A DNA stretch of 64,000 nucleotides, from positions 573,001-637,000 of the forward strand of contig NZ_VWOJ01000002.1 of assembly GCF_008630495.1 (NCBI RefSeq), in the 5' to 3' direction. Position numbers and translations under genes: made by a program. Below are positions 8,345 to 17,006 of this stretch, piece after piece (position 1 is the stretch's first letter; every line of letters starts with the position of its first letter). The notes below the pieces were generated by a model. That model searched no databases. It was not told the DNA's origin and worked only from the letters and a program-made list of their open reading frames with translations. Source of the DNA: Alkalicaulis satelles (lineage in GTDB: Bacteria; Pseudomonadota; Alphaproteobacteria; Caulobacterales; Maricaulaceae).

Positions 8345-8412
8345 TTTTTGAGAATGATACGCATTGACATCATGGTGGCGCCCGTTATGCACTTGCGCAT
8401 CATTCTCAAAAA
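8345..8412 (+). promoter_or_regulatory. Fur-box inverted repeats and promoter of the receptor gene
   Basis: TTTTTGAGAATGAT (8345-8358) and its exact reverse complement ATCATTCTCAAAAA (8399-8412) flank the promoter. The left arm lies in GAGAATGATACGCATTGAC (8350-8368), which matches 14 of 19 positions of the E. coli Fur consensus. TTGACA (8364-8369), 16 bases and TATGCA (8386-8391) form a plausible sigma70 promoter, so the left box overlaps the -35 element and the right box the likely transcription start. Iron-dependent repression by Fur, or Irr/Mur in some alphaproteobacteria, is the natural reading. Confidence 0.75.
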
Positions 8413-8422
8413 GGGGACCATC

Positions 8423-10450
8423 ATGTTCATCCGCACTGCATTGGCCGCCATGCTCGGCGCGGCGTCCGCACTCCCGTTCACGGCCCACGCCCAATCGCCA
8501 GGCAGTGAGGCTGAAGATGCTGAAACAGCTGAACAATCCACGCCGGATATCGTTATCGTGATCGGCCGGGCCAGCCCGGTCTCCACCCTCGACCGGGCGC
8601 TGGAATTTCAGGCGCGCCAGGTGCGCGATATCTTCGACACCGAGCCCGGCATTGATATCGCGGGCGGCACGCGCAATGGCCAGCGCCTGTTTTTGCGCGG
8701 GGTCGAAGGCTCCAATCTGAACATCACCGTGGACGGGGCAAGACAGGGGCGCAATCTCTATAACCACCGGGGCGGATTACTGAATATCGATCCTGAAATC
8801 CTCAAGCGTGTGGATATCCAGCCCGGTCCCGCCGGCGCCGATCAGGGCTTTGGCGCGCTGGGCGGCGCGATCCGGTTTGAAACCATCGACGCCCAGGACC
8901 AGCTGGCGCCAGGTCAGACCCTGGGCGGATTTATCCGCGCCGCCTATGCCAGTGCGAGTGAGGCGGAGCGGGTGGCGGCAGGCGCCTCGCTGCGGCTGTC
9001 GGACCAGGTGGCGGTGCTGGCTTACGCCACCGGGACGCGCTTCAGCGATCTGAGAACGGGCGGCGGCGAGCGGGTTCCCTTTTCGGGCGGCGAGGACCGC
9101 ACCTATCTGATCAAGCTCAGCGCGCTGGATATGGGCGATCATGCCTTGCGCGCGGCCTATGAGCGCAATGACGCCAGCGGGCTGAACTTCATGCAGCGCG
9201 GCGATTATCCGTGGCAGCTTCAGCCCGAGGATGTCCGGGCCCGTCCGCCTCAGGATCAGTCCCTGGTGCGCGACACCTATACCCTGCGCTATGCGTACTC
9301 ACCGGCCACATCCTGGCTGGACGTGGGCATGTCAGCCTATTCCAGCCGCAATGATTTCTTCGCCCCCGCCAGCAATGGCGAGCGCTTCATCAGCCAGGTG
9401 ACCGGCGGCGATATCCGCAACACCGCCCGGTTCGATCTGGGCGGCGCACAGCTCGAAACCACGGTCGGCGCTGATTATTTCGATGACGGCGGAACCGCCT
9501 CGCGCACTGACCAGGGCACGCATTACACCACCAACCGCAATCGCGGCCTCTATGTCCAGAACCGGTTCTACGCCGGCATCTGGCGGCTTTACGCCGGGGT
9601 GCGCCATGATGAGTTCAGCGCCGATTACGGCCCGCGCTCGGCCAGCGGCGATGCGATTTCCTTCAATGCCGGCGGCGAAGCCGCCTTCCATCCCGGCTTC
9701 ACCGTGTTCGCCGGCTATGGCGAGAGCGCGCGCGGTTTTGGCAATCTGCCCATCCATTTCGCCCGCAACGCCACGGCGGATCTGACATTCAACGGCGCCG
9801 CAGACGGCCAACTAGAGTCCGAGCGCGGGCGCCAGTGGGAGGCCGGCGCACGCGGGCGCGCCCTGCCCCTGGGTCCCGGCCTGCTGGGTTATCAGGGCGT
9901 TGTTTTCCGCACAGACATCTCGAAAGCGGTGCTGTTTGACCAGCCCGGCTCGGGCGGTCTTGGCGGACGCCCGCTGACCAATCTGCGCAATCACGGCCAG
10001 ACCATCCGCATCGAGGGCTGGGAGGCGGGCCTGGATTACACCCTGGACCGGATCCTCACCTCGCTGCGCTACAGCACCAGCGATATCAGCAACTTGCCGC
10101 CCGAGCCCCAGTTCATCGCCCGGCTGGGCGCGCCGCGCGGGGACCAGCTGGTCTGGGACACGCGCGTCAGCCTGACGCCTGAAATCTCGGCGGGCTATAC
10201 CTTGCGCCACACCCGGGCGCTCAGCGACGTGCCCGAGGGCCAGATCGTCTACACCCCCAAGCCGGGCTATACCCTGCATGACCTCCAGCTGAGCTGGGCG
10301 CCCCGGCGCTGGCAGGGGGTCGGCATGGAGCTGTCAGTGACCAATCTGACCGACGAGCTCTATATCGCCCACTCCACCCTGACCCAGGACGGCCTGGCCA
10401 CAGCCGAGGCCGGGCGCGATGTGCGCGTGTCCTTGAGTTATCGCTTCTAG
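8423..10450 (+). CDS. TonB-dependent receptor, heme/hemoglobin-type
   Basis: The ATG at 8423 follows an AAGGGGACC ribosome site and gives 675 residues; the in-frame codons before it lie inside the operator. A signal peptide ends near FTAHAQ (about 18-24). The plug domain covers about residues 50-170, with LFLRGVEGSNLNITVDGARQ, NHRGGLLNIDPEILKRV and GALGGAIRFET, the pattern of heme and hemoglobin receptors. The 22-strand barrel ends with SLSYRF and its terminal Phe. The protein would import an iron compound across the outer membrane with TonB-ExbBD energy. The Fur-like boxes support iron acquisition; the exact ligand is inferred from family resemblance only. Confidence 0.88.
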   Translation: MFIRTALAAMLGAASALPFTAHAQSPGSEAEDAETAEQSTPDIVIVIGRASPVSTLDRALEFQARQVRDIFDTEPGIDIAGGTRNGQRLFLRGVEGSNLNITVDGARQGRNLYNHRGGLLNIDPEILKRVDIQPGPAGADQGFGALGGAIRFETIDAQDQLAPGQTLGGFIRAAYASASEAERVAAGASLRLSDQVAVLAYATGTRFSDLRTGGGERVPFSGGEDRTYLIKLSALDMGDHALRAAYERNDASGLNFMQRGDYPWQLQPEDVRARPPQDQSLVRDTYTLRYAYSPATSWLDVGMSAYSSRNDFFAPASNGERFISQVTGGDIRNTARFDLGGAQLETTVGADYFDDGGTASRTDQGTHYTTNRNRGLYVQNRFYAGIWRLYAGVRHDEFSADYGPRSASGDAISFNAGGEAAFHPGFTVFAGYGESARGFGNLPIHFARNATADLTFNGAADGQLESERGRQWEAGARGRALPLGPGLLGYQGVVFRTDISKAVLFDQPGSGGLGGRPLTNLRNHGQTIRIEGWEAGLDYTLDRILTSLRYSTSDISNLPPEPQFIARLGAPRGDQLVWDTRVSLTPEISAGYTLRHTRALSDVPEGQIVYTPKPGYTLHDLQLSWAPRRWQGVGMELSVTNLTDELYIAHSTLTQDGLATAEAGRDVRVSLSYRF

Positions 10451-10461
10451 GGCCGGGCCAG

Positions 10462-10493
10462 GGACCGGCCGGGAGAGGGTCCCCGGCCGGTCC
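10462..10493 (+). terminator. GC-rich hairpin after the receptor gene
   Basis: GGACCGGCCGGG (10462-10473) pairs perfectly with CCCGGCCGGTCC (10482-10493) across an 8-base loop, 12 bp after the receptor stop codon. No T-tract follows, so it is either a weak intrinsic terminator or an RNA-stabilising 3' hairpin. Confidence 0.55.
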
Positions 10494-10585
10494 TGCACCC
10501 CTGATGACAAGGCGCGCCGCGGCTGATAGGCCAAACGTTCTACCGGGCGGCCATCCGCCCTGACCATCAGCGCGGGACAGATCCC

Positions 10586-11587
10586 ATGGCGCATGACGCC
10601 GCGCCCGGCGGTCCGGGCAAGCTTTCGCCACTGGAGGCGCGCGCCATCACCACGCGCATCACGCGCCTGTCCGTGCTCACCGCCTGCGCGCTAGTGATCC
10701 TGAAACTGATCGCGTTTCTCCTGTCCGGCTCGGTGGCCATGCTGGCCTCGCTGGCGGACAGCGCGCTGGATCTGGCCGCCTCGCTGATCACGTTTTTCGC
10801 TGTGCGCTACGCGGCCAGCCCGGCGGACGCCGCCCACCGCTTCGGCCATGGCAAGGCCGAGGCGCTGGCGGGCCTGTTCCAGGCGGTGCTGGTGGCTTTT
10901 TCCGCTGCGCTGCTGCTGCGCGAGGCGGGCTTGCGATTTCTTGATCCCCAGCCGGTGGCGGCGGGCGGTGTTGCGGTGAGCGTGATGGTCATCTCCATCA
11001 TCGCCACTGTGCTGCTGGTGCGCGCCCAGACCCGGGCGATTGCGCGCACCGGATCGCTGGCGGTCAGCGGCGACCGGGCGCACTATCTGTCTGATCTGGG
11101 AGCGAATCTGGCTGTCATCGCCGCCATCGTGCTGGCCATGACCGGGGTGGAGCGGGCCGATCCGCTGATCGCCGCCGGGGTGGCGTTCTGGCTGGTGTGG
11201 ACGGCGCTCTCCATCGCCCGCAAGGCGATCGAAAACCTCATGGACCGCGAACTGCCTGACGCGGCGCGCGCCGAGATCCGCACGCTGGCCGGTGATGATC
11301 GGCGCGTGCGCGGGATCACCCAGCTGCGCACCCGCGCCTCCGGTCCCTTCATCCATGTGCAAATGCACATGCAGCTTGAGGATTCGCTGTCCCTGGCCGA
11401 GGCCCATGACGTGCTCTCGGCCGCCGAGGCGCGCATCGCTGCGGCCTGGCCGGCGGCCGATGTGATCATCCATCCCGAGCCGGAAAGCGCAGGCGCGTTT
11501 CACGGCCATCCCTGGTTCAAGGGCGCCGCAGACAGGGAGGCCGGGGACAAGGCGGGGAGAGCTGATCGGCCCGGCGCAGAGCGATAG
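10586..11587 (+). CDS. Cation diffusion facilitator, FieF-like
   Basis: The 333-residue protein is a CDF-family metal/proton antiporter. Six membrane spans occupy residues 25-215. The metal-site motifs are DSALDLAAS (span II), HRFGHGKAEA after it, and DRAHYLSDLGANL (span V), where the two Asp/His pairs of the transport site sit as in E. coli FieF. A cytoplasmic ferredoxin-like domain fills about 225-300, with IHVQMHMQLE and DVIIHPEP. The tail after residue 310 is hydrophilic. It lies just after an iron-regulated receptor, which hints at Fe(II) efflux, but zinc or cadmium export is equally possible from sequence alone. Confidence 0.88.
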   Translation: MAHDAAPGGPGKLSPLEARAITTRITRLSVLTACALVILKLIAFLLSGSVAMLASLADSALDLAASLITFFAVRYAASPADAAHRFGHGKAEALAGLFQAVLVAFSAALLLREAGLRFLDPQPVAAGGVAVSVMVISIIATVLLVRAQTRAIARTGSLAVSGDRAHYLSDLGANLAVIAAIVLAMTGVERADPLIAAGVAFWLVWTALSIARKAIENLMDRELPDAARAEIRTLAGDDRRVRGITQLRTRASGPFIHVQMHMQLEDSLSLAEAHDVLSAAEARIAAAWPAADVIIHPEPESAGAFHGHPWFKGAADREAGDKAGRADRPGAER

Positions 11588-11719
11588 GGGATAAGGCCTG
11601 GCAGCACTCTTGTAGGAGCGCTGCTAGCGTATTGATTTCATTCATGTTTGGGCGCGCATCCTCTTGATGGAGACGCTGGACGATGTCAAGCTCCTGCGTC
11701 TGGCACATGGAGGGAAAGC

Positions 11720-11992
11720 ATGCGCACAGATCCTGATTTTGAACGCGCGCTGAAGGGCGCGCGCCTGACCACCGCCTCGGTGCTCTATCACATGCCCGAC
11801 CATCCCGGCCTGCTGCAAAGCTTTCTGTGGCAGACCTATGACCGCGCGCCGGACTATCCCAGGCTCATGACTTTCCTGGAGTTCTGGCGGCGCGAGATCG
11901 AGGCGGTGATCCACACCGTGGAGGTCGCCCATGCCGGGCTGATCAAGCCCATGGCCTGGCGGCGCGCCGATCTGGAGCTGCGCCTGCAATAG
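11720..11992 (+). CDS. usg: Usg-like family protein
   Basis: The ATG at 11720 follows a GGAGGGAAAG ribosome site and gives 90 residues. The sequence matches the alphaproteobacterial Usg family, named for a gene upstream of trpF in Caulobacter: ARLTTASVLYHMPDHPGLLQ, SFLWQTYDRAPDYPRL and FLEFWRREIEA. The family is small, soluble and of unknown biochemical function; a link to tryptophan synthesis has been suggested from gene order only. Here no trp gene is adjacent, so that context is lost. Confidence 0.85.
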   Translation: MRTDPDFERALKGARLTTASVLYHMPDHPGLLQSFLWQTYDRAPDYPRLMTFLEFWRREIEAVIHTVEVAHAGLIKPMAWRRADLELRLQ

Positions 11993-12050
11993 GGGCGGAG
12001 CGCCAAACGGGACGTGAAAAGAACGGGGGACAGGCCCCCGCCCGGCCCGG

Positions 12051-12695
12051 TCAGGGCGTCAGACCCGTCCCGCAGCGCTGGCCGGCCTCCACATGCACCC
12101 CGACGAGCGCCGCCGAGACTGCGGGCAAGGCGCCCGGCGCCAGGCCTGAGCGGGTCAGGCGCGCGGCGGGCTCGCCGGGCTCTTCGGCCAGAGAGAGAAA
12201 CTCGAACTCGGCCTCGTTCAGGCGCGCGCGCGCCACCCGCACCAGGCAGCGGCAGGCCCAGGAGCGCCCGCCCCGGTCCCGGCAATCGGCCTCGACCCGC
12301 TCGGAGGGTGTGGCGCGGGGCAGCTCGCGCGGCGGTTCGGGAACAAAAGGCGCGCCGCCGGACGGTCGCCACCAGGGCTCCGGCTCGTCAGGTGCAGGCG
12401 TCCCGGCGAAACGCGGCGGGCCGTCCAGCGCCGAGCCGTCCGCCCGCCCGGCCTGGCCCTGGCCCACGGTGATACGGATCTCGTCATCTCCGGCTTGCCC
12501 GCGCGTCTGGCCCGGGTCGCCGAACTCGTCATACAAGGAGCCTTCGATGCGCTCGTAATCACCGCGCACAAAGGGATCATCGTCCAGCGCGTCCCGGTCC
12601 GGGCCGCCGCCCAGAAACCACCAGCCTGCCAGCGCCGCCGCCGCGATCACGGCCAGCACGCCCGCCAGCAGGAAGCTGCGCATCGCCATGTCCAC
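12051..12695 (-). CDS. Single-span membrane protein of unknown function
   Basis: The 214-residue product has one N-terminal membrane segment (SFLLAGVLAVIAAAALAGWWFLG) followed by a periplasmic part. Residues 35-130 are Pro-, Gly- and Asp-rich and look disordered. From about 133 a compact region with four Cys (VEADCRDRGG, SWACRCLVRVA, and GQRCGTG near the end) could be disulphide-bonded. It is not recognised. Codon use is like its neighbours, and the frame keeps typical third-position GC. Start may be the first or third Met (within MDMAMRS); the difference is trivial. Confidence 0.6.
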   Translation of the reverse strand: MDMAMRSFLLAGVLAVIAAAALAGWWFLGGGPDRDALDDDPFVRGDYERIEGSLYDEFGDPGQTRGQAGDDEIRITVGQGQAGRADGSALDGPPRFAGTPAPDEPEPWWRPSGGAPFVPEPPRELPRATPSERVEADCRDRGGRSWACRCLVRVARARLNEAEFEFLSLAEEPGEPAARLTRSGLAPGALPAVSAALVGVHVEAGQRCGTGLTP

Positions 12696-12796
12696 CGCGC
12701 CGGCCCTCCCCGATTTAAGACCGCCAAGGCTTTCCAGCCGGGGCCTTGTTGACCATACTAGACGTGCGGGGGGCGAACGAGAAGGACCAGACGGCC

Positions 12797-13315
12797 ATGC
12801 TGAGAGTGTTTGGGATCATCGTGCTGGTCGGGGCGCTGGCGGCCTGCGCCACTCCGACCCCCTATCAACAGGCCGAAAGCGGCGGCTTCGGCTATAATCA
12901 ACGCCAGATCGAGGACAACCGGTTTGCGGTCAGCTTCCGGGGCAATACCCTGACCGACCGCGAGACCGTGGAGACCTTCCTGCTGCTGCGCGCCGCCGAG
13001 CTGACCCTGGAGCGCGGAGCGGACCATTTCATCCTGGTGCGCCGCGACACCGACACCGACCGGCGCTTTGTCGGCACGGGCGATCGGTTCCGCTCGCGCT
13101 ATGGCTTCGGCTACCGGTATTACCATCCCCGCTTCGGCTGGCATGGCTGGCGCGATCCGTTCTGGGACGATGTCCATGTGCGCGAGGTGACCCGCTTCGA
13201 AGCCATGGCTGAAATCATGCTGGTCTCAGGCGAATCGCCCGGCGGCCCCGATGCGTTCGATGCACGCCAGGTGGTGAGTAACCTCGGCCCCGTGGCGCGC
13301 GCGCCCGGCGCCTGA
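12797..13315 (+). CDS. CC0125/CC1285-type lipoprotein
   Basis: The protein has 172 residues from the ATG at 12797, where a signal peptide with lipobox ALAAC starts directly. The mature part contains GGFGYNQRQIEDNRFAVSF, LTDRETVETFLLLRAAELT and GADHFILVRRDTD, the core pattern of a lipoprotein family first noted in Caulobacter as CC0125/CC1285. The family folds as a small alpha/beta domain and is of unknown function. The His/Tyr/Trp-rich stretch near 110-130 (YRYYHPRFGWHGW) is specific to this member. A location on the periplasmic face of a membrane is expected. Confidence 0.8.
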   Translation: MLRVFGIIVLVGALAACATPTPYQQAESGGFGYNQRQIEDNRFAVSFRGNTLTDRETVETFLLLRAAELTLERGADHFILVRRDTDTDRRFVGTGDRFRSRYGFGYRYYHPRFGWHGWRDPFWDDVHVREVTRFEAMAEIMLVSGESPGGPDAFDARQVVSNLGPVARAPGA

Positions 13316-13408
13316 GCCCGGACGCAAACCGGCTGGAGGCCTGATCCATGAGCGATGACGCCTCCGGCCGGGCGGCGCCCGTGTCCCGCCGGACGGTCGG
13401 TGCGCCGC

Positions 13409-13897
13409 TTACCGCGCCGCCAGATGGGCGAAGCCCTTGGCCACGATTTCGTAGACCGGGCGCTTCCAGGGGATCATCAGGGGCGGCGCTTCGGCCAGAT
13501 GCGCCCAGCGGAAGGTCTCGAACTCCTGGGGCGGCACGGCTTTCAGGTCAAACGCCACGTCCGTGCCGTGGAAGCGGTAGGCGAACCAGCGCTGTTTCTG
13601 GCCTTTCCAGTTATTGCGCCGGCGCTGGGCGAGGATGTCGGGCGGAAAGTCATAGGCGAGCCAGCCTGGAATTTCGCCAATCTTCTCAACCAGATCATCG
13701 GTGACGCCGGTTTCCTCGTACAGCTCGCGCAGGGCGCCGGTCTCCGGGTCTTCACCGGCGTCCAGCCCGCCTTGCGGAAATTGCCAGGCCCAGGGCCCGT
13801 GATGGGCGTAGCGCTTGCCCAGCCAGACCAGGCCGCGCCGGTCGAACAGGACAATGCCGGCATTGGGGCGGTGTTCGGGATACGGGTCCTGGCTCAT
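13409..13897 (-). CDS. rppH: RNA pyrophosphohydrolase (Nudix)
   Basis: The 162-residue enzyme converts 5'-triphosphate RNA ends to monophosphates, which starts RNase E-dependent decay, and hydrolyses dinucleoside polyphosphates. The Nudix box runs from GGLDAGEDPETGALREL to YEETGV, with all Glu and Arg residues present. The N-terminal RPNAGIVLFDRRGLVWLGKR and the later RWFAYRFHG are typical of RppH. It overlaps the upstream deacetylase gene by 4 bp (ATGA), a translational coupling common in alphaproteobacteria. Confidence 0.94.
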   Translation of the reverse strand: MSQDPYPEHRPNAGIVLFDRRGLVWLGKRYAHHGPWAWQFPQGGLDAGEDPETGALRELYEETGVTDDLVEKIGEIPGWLAYDFPPDILAQRRRNNWKGQKQRWFAYRFHGTDVAFDLKAVPPQEFETFRWAHLAEAPPLMIPWKRPVYEIVAKGFAHLAAR

Positions 13898-15012
13898 GTC
13901 TCTCGGGTCTGGGCGTGGCGCAGTTTGGCCACGTGGCTGGCGGGCGCCAGGACATAGCCGCGCCGCGACAGACCCTCGGCCCAGGCGCGTGCGGCCTCGA
14001 CCGTGACAGGATAGGCGAAACCCGAGCCCAGGGCCGCGCCATTTTGCAGCGCCAGGGCTTCCAGCTCCAGAAGGCGTTGCTCCACCGCATCGCGGCCGGG
14101 ATCGGAATCGATCACACGGTCGGCCAGCACCAGCCGCGCGCCCGCCTCGCGGCCTGCCGCCTCGATCACCGGCCTGCGGCCCGCCCCGTCATGGAACACC
14201 GTCAGGCCGCGCGCCTCCAGCCGGGCCAGCACCCGGGCCAGCGGCGCCTGGGACGCGCCCAGGCGCGCGCCCTGATAATTGATCACGCCGGTATAGCCCG
14301 CCGCCCGCGACAACAGCCAGGTCAGGCGCCGTTCATTCTCCGCCGCGCCCGCCTCGGCCAGCAGGGTGTGGGGGCCGGGATCATTATTGGGATAATCGAA
14401 CGGCTCCATGGGCAGTTCGATCAGCACTTCATGGCCCGCGGCGCGCGCCCGGTCGATCCAGCCCTGCAGATCGCGCGCATAGGGCGCAAAGCTCAAGGTG
14501 ACTTCGGGGGGCAGGGTCTCGATGGCCTCCAGCGTCAGGCGCTCGGACATGCCCAGCCCGCCCACGATCAGGGCCACCACCGGGCCGGTGCGCTGGCTGT
14601 GGGCGCGGGCATAGGCCGCGTCAGGACGCTGCCCGTCGGCGCCAATCACCGGCAGCGGCCCGCCCGGACCGTCCTCATAAAGCCCCGGCAGGGGCGCACG
14701 CGGCGCGGCGGGGCGCTCGGGCGCAGGCGGCGCGGTCAGCGCGGCTTCGGTATCGGCCACGCCCGGCAGGGTGACATCCTCAACCGGCCCGTCATCAAAC
14801 GGGGCGGCTGGCGCATCCACCTCTGGCTCAGCCTCGGCCAGGATCACCGGATCAGGGCGCGCGGCGATGTCGGCGGCCGCACCCGCTGGCGCGGGCTCGC
14901 CCCCGGCGAACACCGACAGGGCGCCGGCCAGCACGATGAAGGCGCACGCCGCGCCCAGCCCGGCCAGCAAGGGGCCGCGCAGAGGCGAAGGTTCGGACCG
15001 GGGCGCAGGCAT
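13894..15012 (-). CDS. Divergent polysaccharide deacetylase family protein
   Basis: This 372-residue protein has an N-terminal membrane anchor (about 15-37), a Pro/Ala/Glu-rich linker to about residue 120, and a YibQ-like divergent polysaccharide deacetylase domain (about 140-365). Motifs include VVALIVGGLGMS, VTLSFAPYARDLQGW, VLIELPMEPFDYPNNDPGP and GVINYQGARLG. The family keeps the NodB-like barrel but not all metal ligands, so activity is uncertain. In alphaproteobacteria it commonly lies between a carboxy-terminal protease gene and rppH; here only the rppH link is kept. A periplasmic cell-wall role is inferred. Confidence 0.85.
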   Translation of the reverse strand: MPAPRSEPSPLRGPLLAGLGAACAFIVLAGALSVFAGGEPAPAGAAADIAARPDPVILAEAEPEVDAPAAPFDDGPVEDVTLPGVADTEAALTAPPAPERPAAPRAPLPGLYEDGPGGPLPVIGADGQRPDAAYARAHSQRTGPVVALIVGGLGMSERLTLEAIETLPPEVTLSFAPYARDLQGWIDRARAAGHEVLIELPMEPFDYPNNDPGPHTLLAEAGAAENERRLTWLLSRAAGYTGVINYQGARLGASQAPLARVLARLEARGLTVFHDGAGRRPVIEAAGREAGARLVLADRVIDSDPGRDAVEQRLLELEALALQNGAALGSGFAYPVTVEAARAWAEGLSRRGYVLAPASHVAKLRHAQTRET

Positions 15013-15081
15013 GGCGGGGCGGCTTTCCTGACAGACGCGCTGATTCGCGCCCAGCCTGCCTGCCCGCCGGGTAAAGAAGCG

Positions 15082-15492
15082 TTAACGAAGGGGGGTGCGG
15101 GCGCCGTCCGGATCTAGCGCGCAAGCCTCCAGCGCCGCCAGCCGGTCGCGTTCAAAGTCGCGCCGCCAGCGCGCGCGCAGACCCGGCGACAGGCGCACCT
15201 CGATCGCGCTGCCTCCGGCAGTCCCGGGCGTGAAGGCGATTTCCTCGAACGTGGTTCCAAAGCCGCGCAGGCGGTACAGCCAGACGCCGGCCGCCTCATC
15301 GGACAGGAAGCGCGCGCCGGGCAGGAAATCGCCCTGGGCCTCGAAACAGGCGCTGATGGCCTCAGGCCCGTGGGCGCTGATGAGGTGCGCGGTCTCGGCC
15401 ATGGCCGCAAAGGCGTCAGCCGGGGCGCGCTGGGGCGTACCGGCGCAGGCGGTGAGCGCCAGGCAAGCGAAGGCGAGAAGGATCGGTTTCAT
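15082..15492 (-). CDS. Small lipoprotein of unknown function
   Basis: With the ATG at 15492 the product is 136 residues and begins with a lipoprotein signal peptide, KPILLAFACLALTACAG, whose lipobox is LTAC. The mature part has no family I recognise; two Cys residues (in ISACFEAQG and LEACALDPDG) could form a disulphide. It lies 31 bp after the DUF4386 gene on the same strand and is likely co-expressed with it, which would put it under the TetR regulator encoded divergently. Confidence 0.65.
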   Translation of the reverse strand: MKPILLAFACLALTACAGTPQRAPADAFAAMAETAHLISAHGPEAISACFEAQGDFLPGARFLSDEAAGVWLYRLRGFGTTFEEIAFTPGTAGGSAIEVRLSPGLRARWRRDFERDRLAALEACALDPDGARTPLR

Positions 15493-15523
15493 GGGGAGGG
15501 TCCTTGTTGTTGTGATTTGAGAA

Positions 15524-16246
15524 TCAGGCGGCAGGCGGTACACGCGGCCCGGTCAGGGCGCGCAGCCCTGCACCGGCGAGCCAGAAGGAGAAGCCGGCAA
15601 AGCCGGCGATGGTGGCCAAGCTGAAGCCCGGATCGGCAAGGCCCAGCGCCAGCGACAGGCTCTCGCCCGTCCCCAGCGCAATCAGCGCTGCAGACAGTGC
15701 GGCCAGAACCGCCAGGACCCGGGCGCGCGCGCCGGCCTGCAGCGCGGCGCACTGGACCAGAAACAGCGCGGTCAGGAGCTGGCCCATATGCTCGCCCAGC
15801 CCGGCGCCGGCATAGTGATTGAGCAGATCGAAGGCGAAAGCCGCCTGAAGCGGGTCCGCATCCGCCCCCGTCATGGGCGGCAGGGCGAACACCCAGCGCC
15901 ACAGCGCCGCAGCCTGCACCGCCCCGGCCAACGCGCCGGTGATGGCCGCGCTCACCGCCAGACCCGGCTGGCGAACGAGATGGCCGCGCTCCAGCGAAAT
16001 GGCGCACGCCGCCGGGATCAGCAAGAAGGCGCTGAGCGCAAAGGCGTGCCAGAGCGCCGTCAGGCCGGCCCCGCCCTGCGCATAAAGCGCCAGCGCCTCG
16101 GCCGCCGGACGGCGCAGGATCGCCGGATACTCGTAAGCCCAGACCAGCCCCGCATAGGCGAGATTGAACCCGGCTGCGAGCGCGATCAGTCCGGTCCCGA
16201 TGAGGGGGCGGGAGGCGGCGCGGGTTTCAGTCGGTGATTCGGTCAT
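15524..16246 (-). CDS. DUF4386-like multi-span membrane protein
   Basis: The ATG at 16246 gives 240 residues; longer starts would run through the operator palindromes. Six membrane segments are visible, beginning with LIALAAGFNLAYAGLVWAY, and the loop HAFALSAFLLIPAACAI resembles DUF4386 proteins. The role of the family is unknown. It is divergent from a TetR gene, with three palindromes between the two starts, so it is the most likely regulated target, together with the lipoprotein gene that follows. Confidence 0.7.
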   Translation of the reverse strand: MTESPTETRAASRPLIGTGLIALAAGFNLAYAGLVWAYEYPAILRRPAAEALALYAQGGAGLTALWHAFALSAFLLIPAACAISLERGHLVRQPGLAVSAAITGALAGAVQAAALWRWVFALPPMTGADADPLQAAFAFDLLNHYAGAGLGEHMGQLLTALFLVQCAALQAGARARVLAVLAALSAALIALGTGESLSLALGLADPGFSLATIAGFAGFSFWLAGAGLRALTGPRVPPAA

Positions 16247-16260
16247 GGCCGCCTCATATG

Positions 16261-16339
16261 TCACTGAACGGTGACTTTTATTATCACCGGGTGGTGACAT
16301 GTGCAAGCCCCCTTGTCACGGCGCGTCACCGGGTGGTGA
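16261..16339. promoter_or_regulatory. Three palindromic operators between DUF4386 and TetR genes
   Basis: Two identical 14-mers TCACCGGGTGGTGA sit at 16284-16297 and 16326-16339. A degenerate third, TCACTGAACGGTGA, sits at 16261-16274. All share TCAC-N6-GTGA. Centre-to-centre distances of 23 and 42 bp are about two and four helical turns, so bound dimers would lie on one face of the DNA. They are the best candidates for binding sites of the adjacent TetR-family protein, controlling both directions. Confidence 0.75.
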
Positions 16340-16349
16340 TGTGAGCGCC

Positions 16350-17006
16350 ATGGAGATCGCTCAGCCTGACCCCGCCCAAGACGCCAGCACCGGCGGCGCG
16401 CCCGCCCGCGACCGGGCGGCCACCGAGGCGCGTCTGATCGAGGCGGCGCGGGCCGTGCTGATCGAGAAGGGATTTCAGGGGCTGGGCGTGAACGCTGTGG
16501 CGCGCGCAGCGGGCTGCGACAAGCAATTGATCTATCGCTATTTCGGCGGGCTGGACGGGCTGGGCCGCGCACTGGGCGAAGCGTTTTCAGCCAGCCTCAC
16601 CGCCGCGCTGGACGCGCGCGCGCCGGACGGCGCGGCGCAAAGCTATGGCGCACTGATCGAAGCGCTGGTGCTGGCCTATCTGGACGTATTCGCCGCTGAC
16701 CGCGAAGCCCAGCGCCTGGTGCTATGGGAATTGTCAGAGCCCGGACCGGCCCTGCAGGGGCTGGCGAAAGCGCGCGCCCGGGCGCTGGCCGGCTGGATCG
16801 CCAGGCGGCGCGGGCGGCTGGAACCGCCTGACGGCGTGGATGCGCCCGCAGTCAATGCGCTGCTGATCGCGGCGGTGCATCAGATCGTGCTGGCGCGCGC
16901 CGCCTCGGGCGCGCTGGCGGGCGTGCAGCTGGACGATGATGAAGGCTGGCGGCGCGCGCGGGCGGCTTTGGGCGCCCTGGCCCGCATGGCGCTGTCAGCG
17001 CCGTAG
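16350..17006 (+). CDS. TetR-family transcriptional regulator
   Basis: The protein has 218 residues from the ATG at 16350, 11 bp past the last operator; an in-frame GTG at 16341 is an alternative. The DNA-binding domain spans about 23-72: ATEARLIEAARAVLIEKGF, then helix-turn-helix GVNAVARAAGCDKQLIYRYF. The rest is the all-helical ligand-binding and dimer domain. Divergence from the DUF4386 gene and the intervening palindromes suggest autoregulation and repression of that gene. The ligand is unknown. The 3' end overlaps the convergent smr gene by 12 bp. Confidence 0.88.
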   Translation: MEIAQPDPAQDASTGGAPARDRAATEARLIEAARAVLIEKGFQGLGVNAVARAAGCDKQLIYRYFGGLDGLGRALGEAFSASLTAALDARAPDGAAQSYGALIEALVLAYLDVFAADREAQRLVLWELSEPGPALQGLAKARARALAGWIARRRGRLEPPDGVDAPAVNALLIAAVHQIVLARAASGALAGVQLDDDEGWRRARAALGALARMALSAP

